Shown: piece after piece, positions 8,029 through 17,146 of the stretch | Numbering within the stretch: the stretch's first letter is position 1 | How the letters are laid out: each line of letters begins with the position of its first letter | NCBI RefSeq assembly: GCF_007713685.1 | Contig: NZ_VMRJ01000002.1 | Span: 682,001-746,000, forward strand | DNA: 64,000 nucleotides | DNA from: Hymenobacter setariae | Lineage (GTDB): Bacteria; Bacteroidota; Bacteroidia; Cytophagales; Hymenobacteraceae | Direction: 5' to 3' | Program-made: the position numbers and the translations under genes | Notes under the pieces: model-generated | The model's database searches: none | The model's input: only the letters and a program-made list of their open reading frames with translations | What the model was told of the DNA's origin: nothing

Positions 8029-9774
8029 TTAAGACAGGATTAGACGCTTGCGCTGGTCAAGGATGTACTCGCTAGTGCGCATCGACAGCGCCAAGATGGT
8101 CCAGGTAGCGTTTTTATCGCCTTGCTGCACAAACGGCGCCGCATCTACCACAAACAGGTTGCGGCAGTCGTGGGCTTGGCACCACTTGTTAAGCGCCGAC
8201 TTTTTGGGGTCGTCGCCCATGCGCACCGTGCCCACCTCGTGGATGATACGACCGGGTGCTTCTAGGCCATAGTTGGTATCGGCACCCGGTATTTTGGAAG
8301 TGATAACAGCCCCCATGCCGTGCATGATTTCCTGGAAGGTTTCCTGCATGTGCTTGGCCTGCTTAACCTCGGCATCGGTCCACTTGTAGTGGAAGCGCAG
8401 CACCGGAATGCCGTATTTGTCCACCACATCGGGGTCGATTTCGCAGTAGTTGCTTTCGCGTGCAATGGCCGTGCCGCGGCCCGCCATGCCCACCTGCGTG
8501 CCATAGAAGCGCCGGTAGTCGTCTTTGAGCGAAGCCCCGAAGCCACCAGCTTCTTTCATCTTGCCATCGCGGCCAGGTACCAGACCGTTCAGGTTCTGGA
8601 TGCCTTTGCCGAAGCCGTAGGCCGGCATGTGCATGCCGCCGCCGTACTCGATGTGGTAGCCGCGCGGGAAATCCAGCTTCTTGTTATCGAGCCACCAGGG
8701 GCTGTAGATGTGGACGCTGCCCACGCCATCCTCGTTGTAGCGCTTGCGGTCCATGAGCTGGGGCAGGAAGCCGCTCAGGCTGGCACCCGTCGAGTCGTGG
8801 ATGTACTTGCCCACCACGCCGCTGCTGTTAGCTAGGCCATTGGGATGGCTCGGCGACTTAGAATTGAGCAGCAGGCGCGCCGACTCACCGGCGCTGGCTC
8901 CCAGAATTACGATTTTGGCCTTCACCTCGTACTCCTGCAAGTCGTTCTTGTCCACGTAAGACACGCCAGTAGCCAGGCCGTTGGCACCGGTCAGCACCTC
9001 GCGCACCATGGCGTTGGAAATGACTTTTAGATTGCCGGTTTTGAGCGCCGGAATCACGAGGCAGGAAGAAGCCGAGAAGTCGGCGTAGACCTTGCAGCTG
9101 CGCCCGCACTGCCCGCAGAAAAAGCAAGTGCCGCGGTCCTTATTGCCCGGCAGGGCCTCAGTAAGCACCGAGCCGCGGCCGGGTATCACGGTCACGCCGG
9201 CTTTGGTAGCCCCTTGCTTGATGAATAGCTCGTTGAGGCGAGGCTTGGGCGGCGGCAGGAAGATGCCATCGGGCTCGTTTTCCAAGCCTTCCACTGTGCC
9301 GTATACCCCGATGAGGCGGTCTACCTTGTCGTAGAAGGGCTTAACCTCGTCGTAGGTGATGGGCCAGTCGTCGGTGAGGCCATCGATGTGGTGGCTCTTA
9401 AAGTCGTTGGGTCCCATGCGCAGCGAGATGCGGCCCCAGTGGTTGGTGCGGCCGCCCAGCATGCGGGCCCGAAACCAGTTAAACTCAGTTTTGTCTTTGG
9501 TGGTGTAGGGCTCGCCTTCAATCTCCCAGCCGCCGTAGGCCGCGTCGAAGTCGCCAAAGGGCCGAGTGGTAGAAGCGCCGCGGCGCGGCGACTCGTACGA
9601 GAATTTCAATTGCTGGGCATCTTCCCTAGGGTCGAAAAATGCCCCGGCTTCCAGCATCAGCACTTTCAGGCCAGCGTGCGCCAGTACGTAGCCGGCCATG
9701 CCGCCCCCAGCCCCCGAGCCTACCACAATGGCGTCGTATACTGTCGCCGACTTCTTTATTTGAAAATTATCCAT
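8029..9774 (-). CDS. GMC-family FAD oxidoreductase, glycoside 3-dehydrogenase-like catalytic subunit
   Basis: 581 residues from ATG 9774, chosen because the FAD-binding DAIVVGSGAGGGMAGYV begins about 14 residues later; the upstream open frame runs into the DUF1080 gene. No signal peptide. GMC oxidoreductases oxidise alcohols or sugars with FAD; the C-terminal EVGTVRMGDDPKKSALN and NLFVVDAAPFVQQGDKNATWT are family blocks. It carries a cysteine cluster CFFCGQCGRSC (Cys217, 220, 223, 227). FAD glucose dehydrogenases of this kind have an Fe-S cluster, so a cluster here is plausible but unproven. Its neighbours (DUF1080 hydrolase upstream, Tat small subunit downstream) suggest oxidation of glycosides at C3. 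Confidence 0.9.
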   Translation of the reverse strand: MDNFQIKKSATVYDAIVVGSGAGGGMAGYVLAHAGLKVLMLEAGAFFDPREDAQQLKFSYESPRRGASTTRPFGDFDAAYGGWEIEGEPYTTKDKTEFNWFRARMLGGRTNHWGRISLRMGPNDFKSHHIDGLTDDWPITYDEVKPFYDKVDRLIGVYGTVEGLENEPDGIFLPPPKPRLNELFIKQGATKAGVTVIPGRGSVLTEALPGNKDRGTCFFCGQCGRSCKVYADFSASSCLVIPALKTGNLKVISNAMVREVLTGANGLATGVSYVDKNDLQEYEVKAKIVILGASAGESARLLLNSKSPSHPNGLANSSGVVGKYIHDSTGASLSGFLPQLMDRKRYNEDGVGSVHIYSPWWLDNKKLDFPRGYHIEYGGGMHMPAYGFGKGIQNLNGLVPGRDGKMKEAGGFGASLKDDYRRFYGTQVGMAGRGTAIARESNYCEIDPDVVDKYGIPVLRFHYKWTDAEVKQAKHMQETFQEIMHGMGAVITSKIPGADTNYGLEAPGRIIHEVGTVRMGDDPKKSALNKWCQAHDCRNLFVVDAAPFVQQGDKNATWTILALSMRTSEYILDQRKRLILS

Positions 9775-9788
9775 TCCTAGGTTGGAAG

Positions 9789-10475
9789 TTATAGCTGCTC
9801 GATGGTGATGGCGCGGAAGGCTACCTGATGGCCGTGGTCTTGCAGGGCAATGTGGCCTTTGGGGTACGCCGCGAAGTTTTTCCAGGTCTTGAACTTGCTG
9901 TTCTCCAGTAGGGCTTGCCACTCGGGGCTACCCATCTGCACGTCCACGATTTTAGTCTTATTCAGCCAGAAGGTGAGGTGCCCGTTTTGCTTGCGCAGCT
10001 TCACCAGGTTCCACTCGCCGGCGGGCTTGGCCACGTCTTGAGACGGAGCCTGCATGTCGTAGAGCGACCCGGCCAGGTGGTTGGCTTTCTTATTGTCATC
10101 TGCCTCTTTATTGTCGAGCACCTGCATCTCGATGCCGGTTTCGTAGGTGGCGTGCAGAGAGGGGTCTTCGTGCACCCCGAAGATGACGCCGCTGTTGCCA
10201 CCGGGCGAAATTTTCCACTCCAGGTTCAGCTCGTAGTTTTCATACTCCCCGTCGGTTACTAGGTCGCCCCGGCCGGTTGCTTTAGGGTCGAGCTGCAGCG
10301 CCCCGTCTACTACCTGCCAGGCCGGCTCGGCCGTAGGCTTGAGGTAGGTATGCCAGCCTTTGGTGGTCTTGCCATCAAACAAGGCTTGTGGCTTGGCTTT
10401 GGCTGGCTGTTTGGCAGAAAAAACCGGCTGAGCCAGGCTTGCAACGACCACGAGGCTGCTTAGGAGAATGTTCAT
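9789..10475 (-). CDS. DUF1080 / 3-keto-disaccharide hydrolase-family secreted protein
   Basis: 228 residues with a signal peptide (LSSLVVVASLAQPVFSA). Concanavalin-like fold signatures of the family are clear: LFDGKTTKGWHTYLKP, WQVVDGALQLDP, GDLVTDGEYENYELNLEWK and SPGGNSGVIFGVHED. Members of PF06439 cleave glycosides whose sugar has been oxidised to the 3-keto form. It is the first gene of the operon and ends 14 bp before the GMC dehydrogenase that could make such a substrate, which supports that role. The aglycone or second sugar is unknown. Confidence 0.9.
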   Translation of the reverse strand: MNILLSSLVVVASLAQPVFSAKQPAKAKPQALFDGKTTKGWHTYLKPTAEPAWQVVDGALQLDPKATGRGDLVTDGEYENYELNLEWKISPGGNSGVIFGVHEDPSLHATYETGIEMQVLDNKEADDNKKANHLAGSLYDMQAPSQDVAKPAGEWNLVKLRKQNGHLTFWLNKTKIVDVQMGSPEWQALLENSKFKTWKNFAAYPKGHIALQDHGHQVAFRAITIEQL

Positions 10476-10796
10476 GCTTTACGGGTGGGATTTAATGACT
10501 GAATAAGCTATTCGCGTCTAAAGATATACCTTCCACCGTTGGCCCGGTAGTGCTAAAAAAACTACTTTTTTTTAGCTATTGCGCTTTTCAGTGAATGCTT
10601 TGCTATAGAGTGCTTTAACTGTCCTGCTTAATCGTTTAAATTTTCTTTTAAACGGTGCACAACTAAAGAAAGAGCATACTGCTGAGCTTTTATAGTAGAC
10701 AGGCGCCAAGTGCTTGGTCTAAGCCCCTAGGGCGCAGCATTTAGGCCATGCAGGGCCACTAGACTAGATGGTGGCCAACTGCCACTTGCAATAAAA
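10476..10796. other. Intergenic region upstream of the DUF1080 operon
   Basis: No gene seen. On the minus strand TATCTTTA (10526-10519) is one base from the Bacteroidota -7 box TAnnTTTG and would place the start of the operon mRNA about 40 nt ahead of the DUF1080 ATG, but no good -33 TTG lies at the right distance. An A/T hairpin (GCTAAAAAAA at 10552-10561, T-run plus AGC to 10576) and generally AT-rich sequence fill the rest. Confidence 0.45.
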
Positions 10797-10839
10797 GAAA
10801 AAGGCGCTTTGCATCGGTTCGTGTCGATGCAAAGCGCCT
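10797..10839 (-). terminator. Intrinsic terminator of the adhesin-PorP/SprF operon
   Basis: AGGCGCTTTGCATCG (10802-10816) pairs perfectly with 10825-10839 around an 8-base loop. On the minus strand it is followed by TTTTTCTTTTAT. It lies 22 bp after the PorP/SprF stop. Confidence 0.9.
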
Positions 10840-10860
10840 ATCTAAGGCCAATGGCTGGCT

Positions 10861-11835
10861 CTACCAGAAGCGGTTGTCGGGGCAAACTACCTGGGCTCTT
10901 TTCTTGAGGCGCAGCCCTAGGAGTATTTCGTGGCTGCCGCCGTTGTAGTTGGCCAGCTGCGAGGTGCCGGCATCGTAGGAATAACCCAGCGTGAACTGCT
11001 CGTAGCTGAGGCCCACCAGTGCTACTACCGAGTCGAAGGCCCGCCACGATACGCCGGCCCACAGTAGGTCTTGGTATTTAATCTTGGCATTGATATCGAC
11101 TGAAAGCGGAGCCGGGTTCACGGCCTTAACCAGCACCGACGGCACCAGCGACCACTCGGGGCTGAGTGGCACCCGCACCCCAGCCGTGGCAAAGTAGTGG
11201 CGCCGCAGCGAGTTACCGGGTGCGCCCGCCCCAACCTGGCCAGGCCCGTAAGAAAAATTGAGTCTGTTGCCCAGCAGCTGCGCCCCCGACACCCCTACGT
11301 AGAAATTGGGGCTATACACCCACAGGCCGGCCGAGGTATCAAACACGCGCGAAGCCGCGCTGGCCCCGCGCGTAGTGGGGTCGTAGAACTGCAGCTGCTG
11401 CCCATCTACGGCAAACTGCTGCATGCCTACCGACACCCCTAAGGCAGCCCGAATGTCGTGCGTCAGCACCACATTGTAGGCATAAGAGCCATATGCGCCA
11501 AGCCGGCTAGTGGGCCCAGTTACGTCATTATACACAATGCCCCCGACGGCGTGAAACGGGCGCAGCCGGTCGCGCATGGTGCGCTTGTCGGTGGTGCGCC
11601 ACTTGCCTAGCGAAGAGGTAATGCTAGCGTAGTAGGTTTTGGGTGCTCCTTCGAGGCCCGTCCACTGGGTGCGGTAGCTGAACTTGACATCGATATAGTC
11701 CTCCACGCCGGTGGCGCCGGGGTTCAGGATGTAGTTGTTGTTCATGTACTGGCTGTACTGCGCTTGTTGCTGGGCCAGCACGGGCACAGTCGTCAGCAGC
11801 AACACGAACAGAAGCAGCGATAGCGCTCTTTTCAT
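10861..11835 (-). CDS. PorP/SprF-family type IX secretion outer-membrane protein
   Basis: 324 residues with a signal peptide (LLLFVLLLTTVPVLAQ). The start of the mature part, QYSQYMNNNYILNPGATG, is the hallmark of PorP/SprF proteins, followed by barrel strands and a C-terminal LLGLRLKKR segment. SprF is needed in Flavobacterium to deliver the adhesin SprB, whose gene precedes sprF, and many paralogues sit next to type B CTD proteins. Here the gene follows the giant adhesin gene by 77 bp on the same strand, so it is probably its dedicated partner. A strong terminator ends the unit. Confidence 0.93.
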   Translation of the reverse strand: MKRALSLLLFVLLLTTVPVLAQQQAQYSQYMNNNYILNPGATGVEDYIDVKFSYRTQWTGLEGAPKTYYASITSSLGKWRTTDKRTMRDRLRPFHAVGGIVYNDVTGPTSRLGAYGSYAYNVVLTHDIRAALGVSVGMQQFAVDGQQLQFYDPTTRGASAASRVFDTSAGLWVYSPNFYVGVSGAQLLGNRLNFSYGPGQVGAGAPGNSLRRHYFATAGVRVPLSPEWSLVPSVLVKAVNPAPLSVDINAKIKYQDLLWAGVSWRAFDSVVALVGLSYEQFTLGYSYDAGTSQLANYNGGSHEILLGLRLKKRAQVVCPDNRFW

Positions 11836-11912
11836 AGTAGTAATGGCCTCAGTAGCTACCTAGGAAGAAAATGGCGGGGCTGCGCCTCGACGCAGCCCAA
11901 CGCACTGTGTGA

Positions 11913-14900
11913 CTAATAAAGAATGGTAATCGACCCCGCGTAAGATCTGCCCAGCGGGCCCTTCGTGACAACGACGTAGTAGTAGGTGCCCACTGGGGCG
12001 GGCTGGCCGTTGATGTCGCCGCGCCACTCGTTGGCACGGCTGTAGTTTTCGGCTGAGAAAATCTTGTTACCCCAGCGGTTAAATACGTTCACGGTATTGT
12101 CGGGGTACTGCTCGATAAACTCAATCTGCCAAGTGTCGTCGCGTCCGTCGCCGTTGGGCGTGAAGGCATTGGGAATGCGAATGGCTGGGCGCACGGTCAC
12201 GGTTACTTGGTCGGAGCTGGCGCAGCCCCCGGTGCCAGCCGAGAGAGTGTAGGTAGTGGTGACTAGCGGCGCAGCAATGGGGCGTAGCGGGTTGCTAGGC
12301 GGAATGGTCAGCCCTAGGGCGGGTGTCCACGTCACGGGGTAGGTGCCATCGGCAGTACCCTCCAGCGTTACGGAAGTGCCCGCTAGAATCTCCTTGTCGG
12401 GGCCGGCATTCACAACCACTGGCGGCTGAATCTGAACCACTACGCCGTTAGAAACGGCCGTTACGGGCTGCCCGCACTCGTTGGTAGTGCGTAGGCGTAG
12501 CGTCACGGTCTGGCCGTTGCGCAGCGTGGTGCTGGTGAAAACGGGGTTAGTAGCTCCCGCTACATCGGTGCCATTCACCTGCCACTGGTAGCTAGGGGCA
12601 GTGCCGGCTCCCGTCACGCTCGTGATGCTGAAAGCTATTGGCTCACCGGGACAAACCGGCCCGCCTGGCTGTGCGCCAATGGCGAGCGTAGGCGTCGTGG
12701 TGGGCGTGCGCGTTACGGTAACGGTAGCCGTGGCGGGGCCTGTGCTGCATAGTCCCGCAGTAGGCGTTACTTCCACGCGCACTTGGTCGCCGGTGGCTAA
12801 GGTGCTGCTCGTGAAGGTGGGGCCGCTGGCCGCCGCCACGTTGTTGACAAACCAATTAACTGTGGGCGCGGAACCCGCATCGGCCACCACCGCCGTGAAG
12901 GTGAGAGCTGTGCCCGGGCATTGTACCGGTGGCGTTGCCAGGCTAATCCTAGGCGTAACCACGGGCTGCACCTGAATGGCTACCACATTGGAGAAGGCCG
13001 TCGAGCAAGTGCCGGTGCCCGAGGTAGTGCGGCGCCGGAAGTAGGTGGTAGCCGTAAGTGGGCCCGGTGCGAATGTCGGAGACGTGGCACCCGCGATAGC
13101 GGTCCAGTTAGCATTATCAGCCGACGACTCCCACTGGTAGGCAAATGTGCCTGTGCCACCGCTAGCCCCTAGGGTGCTGGTGAGCGGTGCCGGCGTGGCA
13201 CCCGCACAAATGGTTTGGTCGGCGGCAATGGTACCCGCGTTTAGCGTGGGCAATACCGTCAGTGTAACTGAGGCAGAGAACACAGGGCCGCATGCCCCCG
13301 AAGTAATCCGAAGCCGGAAGTAAGTAGTAGCCGTGAGTGGGCCGGGAGTATAGCTAGCGCTAGTAGCACCAGTTATTGCAATCCAGTTATCATTGTTGTC
13401 CGACGATTCCCACTGGTAGCTATAGCTGCCCGTGCCGCCCGTGGGGGCAGTAACACTAGCAATAGCTGCCGGGGTAGCGCCAGCGCACAGCGTTTGGTCG
13501 GGGCCAATGGTGCCAGCCGCCAGCACCGGGGCTACAGTGATAGTAACAACATTAGACGCCACTGGCTCGCAAGTGCCCGCCGCTGCCCGGCGCCGGAAAT
13601 AGGTCGTAGCTGTGAGGGCACCGGGGGCAAGCGTCGGAGACGTAGCACCCGCGATGGCAGTCCAAGTAGCGTTGTCAGCCGACGACTCCCACTGATAGGT
13701 AACAGTGCCTGTGCCGCCGCTAGCCCCTAGGGTGCTGGTAAGCGGCGCCGGCGTGGCACCCGCGCAGATGGTTTGGTCGGCGGCGATGGTGCCAGCCACG
13801 AGGGCCGGCAGCACCGTTATCGCAACGGCTGGTGAGTAGGCCGCGCCACAGTTACCCGAGCTTGCCCGGCGGCGGAAATATGTAGTGGCCGTAAGTGGGC
13901 CGGGCGCATAGTCTGGGTTATTAGCCCCACTGATAGCAGTCCAGTTAGCATTGTCACTTGACGATTCCCACTGGTAGGCAAACGTGCCTGTGCCGCCCCC
14001 AGGGCCAGCCGTGCTGGTGAGGGGGGCAGGGGTAGCGCCAGCGCACACCGTTTGGTCGGTGCCGATGGTGCCAGCCGTCAAGGCAGGTAGCACCGTCAGG
14101 GTAACAACGGGCGAGTAAACTGGCCCGCAAGGGCCCGAGGTAACCTGGCGGCGGAAGTACGTAGTAGCCGCGAGCGGGCCGGGTGCATAGCCAGGGCCGG
14201 TAGCGCCCGCAATGGCAGTCCAAGTGCTGTTATCAAGCGACGACTCCCACTGGAAGCTGTAGCTGCCCGTGCCGCCACTGGGAGGCGTGCCTTGGTTTAG
14301 GGCATCTGGCGTAGCGCCGGGGCACAGCGTTTGGTCGGTGCCGGCAGTGCCAGCCGTCAGCGCCGGGCCTAGGGTAATGGTAACGACATTGGACACCACC
14401 GGGCCGCAGGTGCCATCAGCGGTTGCCCGGCGGCGGAAGTAAGTGGTAGTCGTGAGCGCGCCGGGTGCAAAGGTTTCGGCCGTGGCCCCCGCGATGGCGG
14501 CCCAGGTAGCGTTATCCACCGACGACTCCCATTGGTAGGTGATGGGGCTTGTGCTGCCGCTGGCCCCTAGGGTGCTGGTGAGCGGTGCTGGCGTACCACC
14601 CGCGCACAGCGTTTGGTCGGCAGCGATGGTGCCAGCCACGAGGGCCGGCCGCACGGTTATCGCAACAGTATTAGACAGCGCCGTGCAGGTGCTGGAGCTC
14701 ACCACGCGGCGGAAGTAAGTGGTGGCCGAGACCATGCCGGGCGCAAAGGTTTCGGCCGTGGCCCCCGCGATAGTGGTCCACGTCGTGTTGTCCGCCGATG
14801 CTTGCCACTGGTACGCAAAGGTGCCAGTGCCACCCGTAGCTGGGGCTCTGCTTGTGAGGGGCGCCGCATCGGCGCCGGCGCACACTGCTTGGTCGGCGGC

Positions 14901-16859
14901 AATGCTGCCACCTGCCAAGGCCGGCAGCACCGTGATGGCTACCGAAGCGGTAAAGCTAGGGGTGCAATAAGGGCCCGATTGGTTTGGTAGCAGTAGTTGA
15001 GCCCGCCGCTTGAAATAGGTCGTGCCAACTGGTAGGGTGCTAGGTGGCGTGTAGCCAGCACTCGTAGCGCCGCTAATATCCGTGAAAGTGACGTTGTCTG
15101 GTGACGATTGCCACTGGTAAATGAGCGGTAGCCCAGAGTCGCCTGAAGCATCGGTAGTACTGGTAAGAGCAGCAGGGGCCGTGCCAGCGCACAATGTCTG
15201 GGGGCCGGCAATACTGCCTGGTTCCGGGAGATTTGGCACCCGAATTCTACCCGAGCTTTCGCGGCAGAAGCAGTCGGTTGTGATGCGTAGCGTTATGTTG
15301 TAGTCGCCGGGGGTAGCATACACGTGCACGGGGTTCTCCTCCGTCGATTTGGTACCGTCGCCAAAATCCCACGCGTAGGTTTTATTGTCAAAATCAATGG
15401 ATGGTGCAGTGAAAGAAATTTGCCGGCAGCCCGTTATTTCTGCACTAGGGCCCACTCGCAGCAGCGAGCTTTGGTTGAAGTTGACCAGACCTAGGCCACT
15501 GCGGCGGCCGCTTAATTGCAAGGTTAGGCTATCGTCGGCGTAGCGCACCTTGGCGCCCACCGAGTCGGGGTAGGTGATGAACCCTAGCGCCGGCTGGTTT
15601 TCGCGGGCTACGTAGATTTTGCCATCTGGCGCCGCCTGCAGCGAACCTAGGTTTACGGGGGTAGTCTGCTTGAGCGGAATGCTCTGCTTGTTGACCGGCC
15701 CATTACCGCTGATATCAAATTGCAGCAGCTTAGGCGGGTTCATTACCGTGGCGTAGAGCTTGCTGCCCGCCGAAAAATCAACCCCGTAGTATTTGCCCTC
15801 GCCACTGTCAACAATGTACGGGCGCTGGGGATTGGCAGTGACCTGGCCCGTGCTCGTATCAAAGTTAAATAGCTCGACGGTGCTGCTGCTGTCGCCGAGC
15901 ACCTCGCTGTAGCGGGCCACGGCCAGGCGCTGGCCGTCGGGCGTCACTTTCATCTGCCCACGGTAGCCCATCGGCGACTCGCTCGCCGAGTGCAACGAGC
16001 CCACCACAGAAACAATAGGAGTAGGGTCTACACCAGTAGTGCGCACGCGGTAGGCCAAAAAGGCGTCGCCACGATTGGCAAAGCCGGTTTTGGCGTCGCC
16101 CCAGCCGTGCACGATAATCCAGATGTCGCAGCCGTTTTTGTGAAACACGCCCGTCATCTTCTCAGTGGTGCCTTGCGTAAGCGGCGTGTTCTTGGTGGCG
16201 GCCACTACCGTGCCTTGGCCTCCACCGTCCGGAATCACAATTTCTGAGTAGCTCAAGCCCTTGGGGCCGCCCGCCGCGTCTTGGGTAAAGATGTAGTAGC
16301 GCGTTTCTCCATTCGGTATGCCACTTGGCGGGCTGCCGGGCCTCCGGATGGGCAAGGGGCCGTCGGTACTCAGCCGGTTGCCGCCCATGCCCGTGCCATT
16401 GGTCATGATGGTGTGGTTACCATTCCAGATAGTGTCGCCGTTGCTGTAAAAGAGAATCTTGCCGTTACCATCCGACATGATGCCTGCCCCAGCGGGAGCC
16501 GTCATCTGACCATCAGTCAGCACCTTTGGCGGAATCGAATCAGAGGCTTGGTTAAAGTCCAGCCCTGCTTTGTAGCCGAAATACCAAGTGTTGGCAAATT
16601 TCTCGTCTTGGCTACAGGCGGGTGGGGTAGAACTCTGCCCTAAGGCCGTGGTAGCGGCGCCACTCAGCAGCAAAAGCAGCAGCAAAAGCAGCCATCGGGC
16701 TGGGCTGCGGCGCCCGCCGTCGGCGGGCGGGCCAGAGCTAGTAGTGAGGGGGGCAGAAAAGTGGGAAGCAGGTAGGGCAGGAAACGGTAGCGCTGCGGGC
16801 ATAGGAGAGCGAATAAGCGGGCAGAGGAAGCGGCAGCTAGTCAGAAAGTAGGGTGCCAT
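11913..16859 (-). CDS. Giant secreted adhesin: propeller-like domain, PKD, eight Ig-like repeats, T9SS type B CTD
   Basis: 1,648 residues from ATG 16859. An in-frame ATG at 16802 is a plausible alternative because the hydrophobic signal core (WLLLLLLLLLSGAATTALG) lies unusually deep, near residues 56-74. Domains: a propeller-like region from FANTWYFGYKAGLDFN to about residue 470; a PKD domain with YAWDFGDGT near residue 497; eight tandem repeats of about 92 residues (543-1298) with the pattern AGTIAADQTLCAGATP, YQWESS, TTYFRRR; two further Ig-like domains; and a C-terminal domain IPNAFTPNGDGRDDTW with VNVFNRWGNKIF, which is the gliding-motility-associated T9SS type B signal. It is probably exported by T9SS and held at the surface with the PorP/SprF protein encoded next. 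The ligand is unknown. Confidence 0.93.
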   Translation of the reverse strand: MAPYFLTSCRFLCPLIRSPMPAALPFPALPASHFSAPLTTSSGPPADGGRRSPARWLLLLLLLLLSGAATTALGQSSTPPACSQDEKFANTWYFGYKAGLDFNQASDSIPPKVLTDGQMTAPAGAGIMSDGNGKILFYSNGDTIWNGNHTIMTNGTGMGGNRLSTDGPLPIRRPGSPPSGIPNGETRYYIFTQDAAGGPKGLSYSEIVIPDGGGQGTVVAATKNTPLTQGTTEKMTGVFHKNGCDIWIIVHGWGDAKTGFANRGDAFLAYRVRTTGVDPTPIVSVVGSLHSASESPMGYRGQMKVTPDGQRLAVARYSEVLGDSSSTVELFNFDTSTGQVTANPQRPYIVDSGEGKYYGVDFSAGSKLYATVMNPPKLLQFDISGNGPVNKQSIPLKQTTPVNLGSLQAAPDGKIYVARENQPALGFITYPDSVGAKVRYADDSLTLQLSGRRSGLGLVNFNQSSLLRVGPSAEITGCRQISFTAPSIDFDNKTYAWDFGDGTKSTEENPVHVYATPGDYNITLRITTDCFCRESSGRIRVPNLPEPGSIAGPQTLCAGTAPAALTSTTDASGDSGLPLIYQWQSSPDNVTFTDISGATSAGYTPPSTLPVGTTYFKRRAQLLLPNQSGPYCTPSFTASVAITVLPALAGGSIAADQAVCAGADAAPLTSRAPATGGTGTFAYQWQASADNTTWTTIAGATAETFAPGMVSATTYFRRVVSSSTCTALSNTVAITVRPALVAGTIAADQTLCAGGTPAPLTSTLGASGSTSPITYQWESSVDNATWAAIAGATAETFAPGALTTTTYFRRRATADGTCGPVVSNVVTITLGPALTAGTAGTDQTLCPGATPDALNQGTPPSGGTGSYSFQWESSLDNSTWTAIAGATGPGYAPGPLAATTYFRRQVTSGPCGPVYSPVVTLTVLPALTAGTIGTDQTVCAGATPAPLTSTAGPGGGTGTFAYQWESSSDNANWTAISGANNPDYAPGPLTATTYFRRRASSGNCGAAYSPAVAITVLPALVAGTIAADQTICAGATPAPLTSTLGASGGTGTVTYQWESSADNATWTAIAGATSPTLAPGALTATTYFRRRAAAGTCEPVASNVVTITVAPVLAAGTIGPDQTLCAGATPAAIASVTAPTGGTGSYSYQWESSDNNDNWIAITGATSASYTPGPLTATTYFRLRITSGACGPVFSASVTLTVLPTLNAGTIAADQTICAGATPAPLTSTLGASGGTGTFAYQWESSADNANWTAIAGATSPTFAPGPLTATTYFRRRTTSGTGTCSTAFSNVVAIQVQPVVTPRISLATPPVQCPGTALTFTAVVADAGSAPTVNWFVNNVAAASGPTFTSSTLATGDQVRVEVTPTAGLCSTGPATATVTVTRTPTTTPTLAIGAQPGGPVCPGEPIAFSITSVTGAGTAPSYQWQVNGTDVAGATNPVFTSTTLRNGQTVTLRLRTTNECGQPVTAVSNGVVVQIQPPVVVNAGPDKEILAGTSVTLEGTADGTYPVTWTPALGLTIPPSNPLRPIAAPLVTTTYTLSAGTGGCASSDQVTVTVRPAIRIPNAFTPNGDGRDDTWQIEFIEQYPDNTVNVFNRWGNKIFSAENYSRANEWRGDINGQPAPVGTYYYVVVTKGPLGRSYAGSITILY
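12961..15230 (-). repeat. Eight tandem ~277-bp coding repeats in the adhesin gene
   Basis: Eight units encode about 92 residues each; the first is longer (about 101). On the + strand the blocks share near-identical stretches such as GTTTGGTCGG, TCCCACTGGTA and CGGAAGTA at regular spacing. DNA identity is high between the third to eighth units. Such arrays change copy number by recombination. Confidence 0.9.
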
Positions 16860-16927
16860 TTGCCGCCCTTAAAGAACGGAGCCTGATGACCGATTATTTT
16901 AGAAAAAGCGCAGCCAGCCAGTCTCAG

Positions 16928-16960
16928 TAAAGCTACGCACCGTTAGCCACGTTTGTGCAA
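16928..16960 (-). promoter_or_regulatory. Candidate promoter of the adhesin-PorP/SprF operon
   Basis: On the minus strand TTG (16960-16958), a 22-base spacer and TAGCTTTA (16935-16928) resemble TTG-N(17-23)-TAnnTTTG with one mismatch in the -7 box. Transcription would start near 16921, giving a leader of about 60 nt. Confidence 0.5.
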
Positions 16961-17065
16961 GCCAATGCCCGAATAGTGCCGAAGGTAGTGGCTTGGCTTC
17001 CCACCAAGGGCGGCTTAGCTCGCTTAAGGGCCAGCAGGAGGCCCTAGGTACGTGCTCAGCAAGCA

Positions 17066-17104
17066 AAAACGGCCATGTTCCGCACCGCGAAACATGGCCG
17101 TTTT
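17066..17104 (-). terminator. Terminator of the glycosyltransferase gene
   Basis: AAAACGGCCATGTT (17066-17079) is the exact reverse complement of 17091-17104, with an inner CG/CG extension. The arm ends give a T-run on the minus strand. It lies just beyond the glycosyltransferase stop at 17147. Confidence 0.8.
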
Positions 17105-17146
17105 CAGCCAGCGAAAGCTGTTATTTACTTATTAATTGTTCGCGCC

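Noticed and set aside
12961..15230. Regularly spaced repeats as a CRISPR array
   Set aside because: The units are about 277 bp, in frame and encode Ig-like domains.
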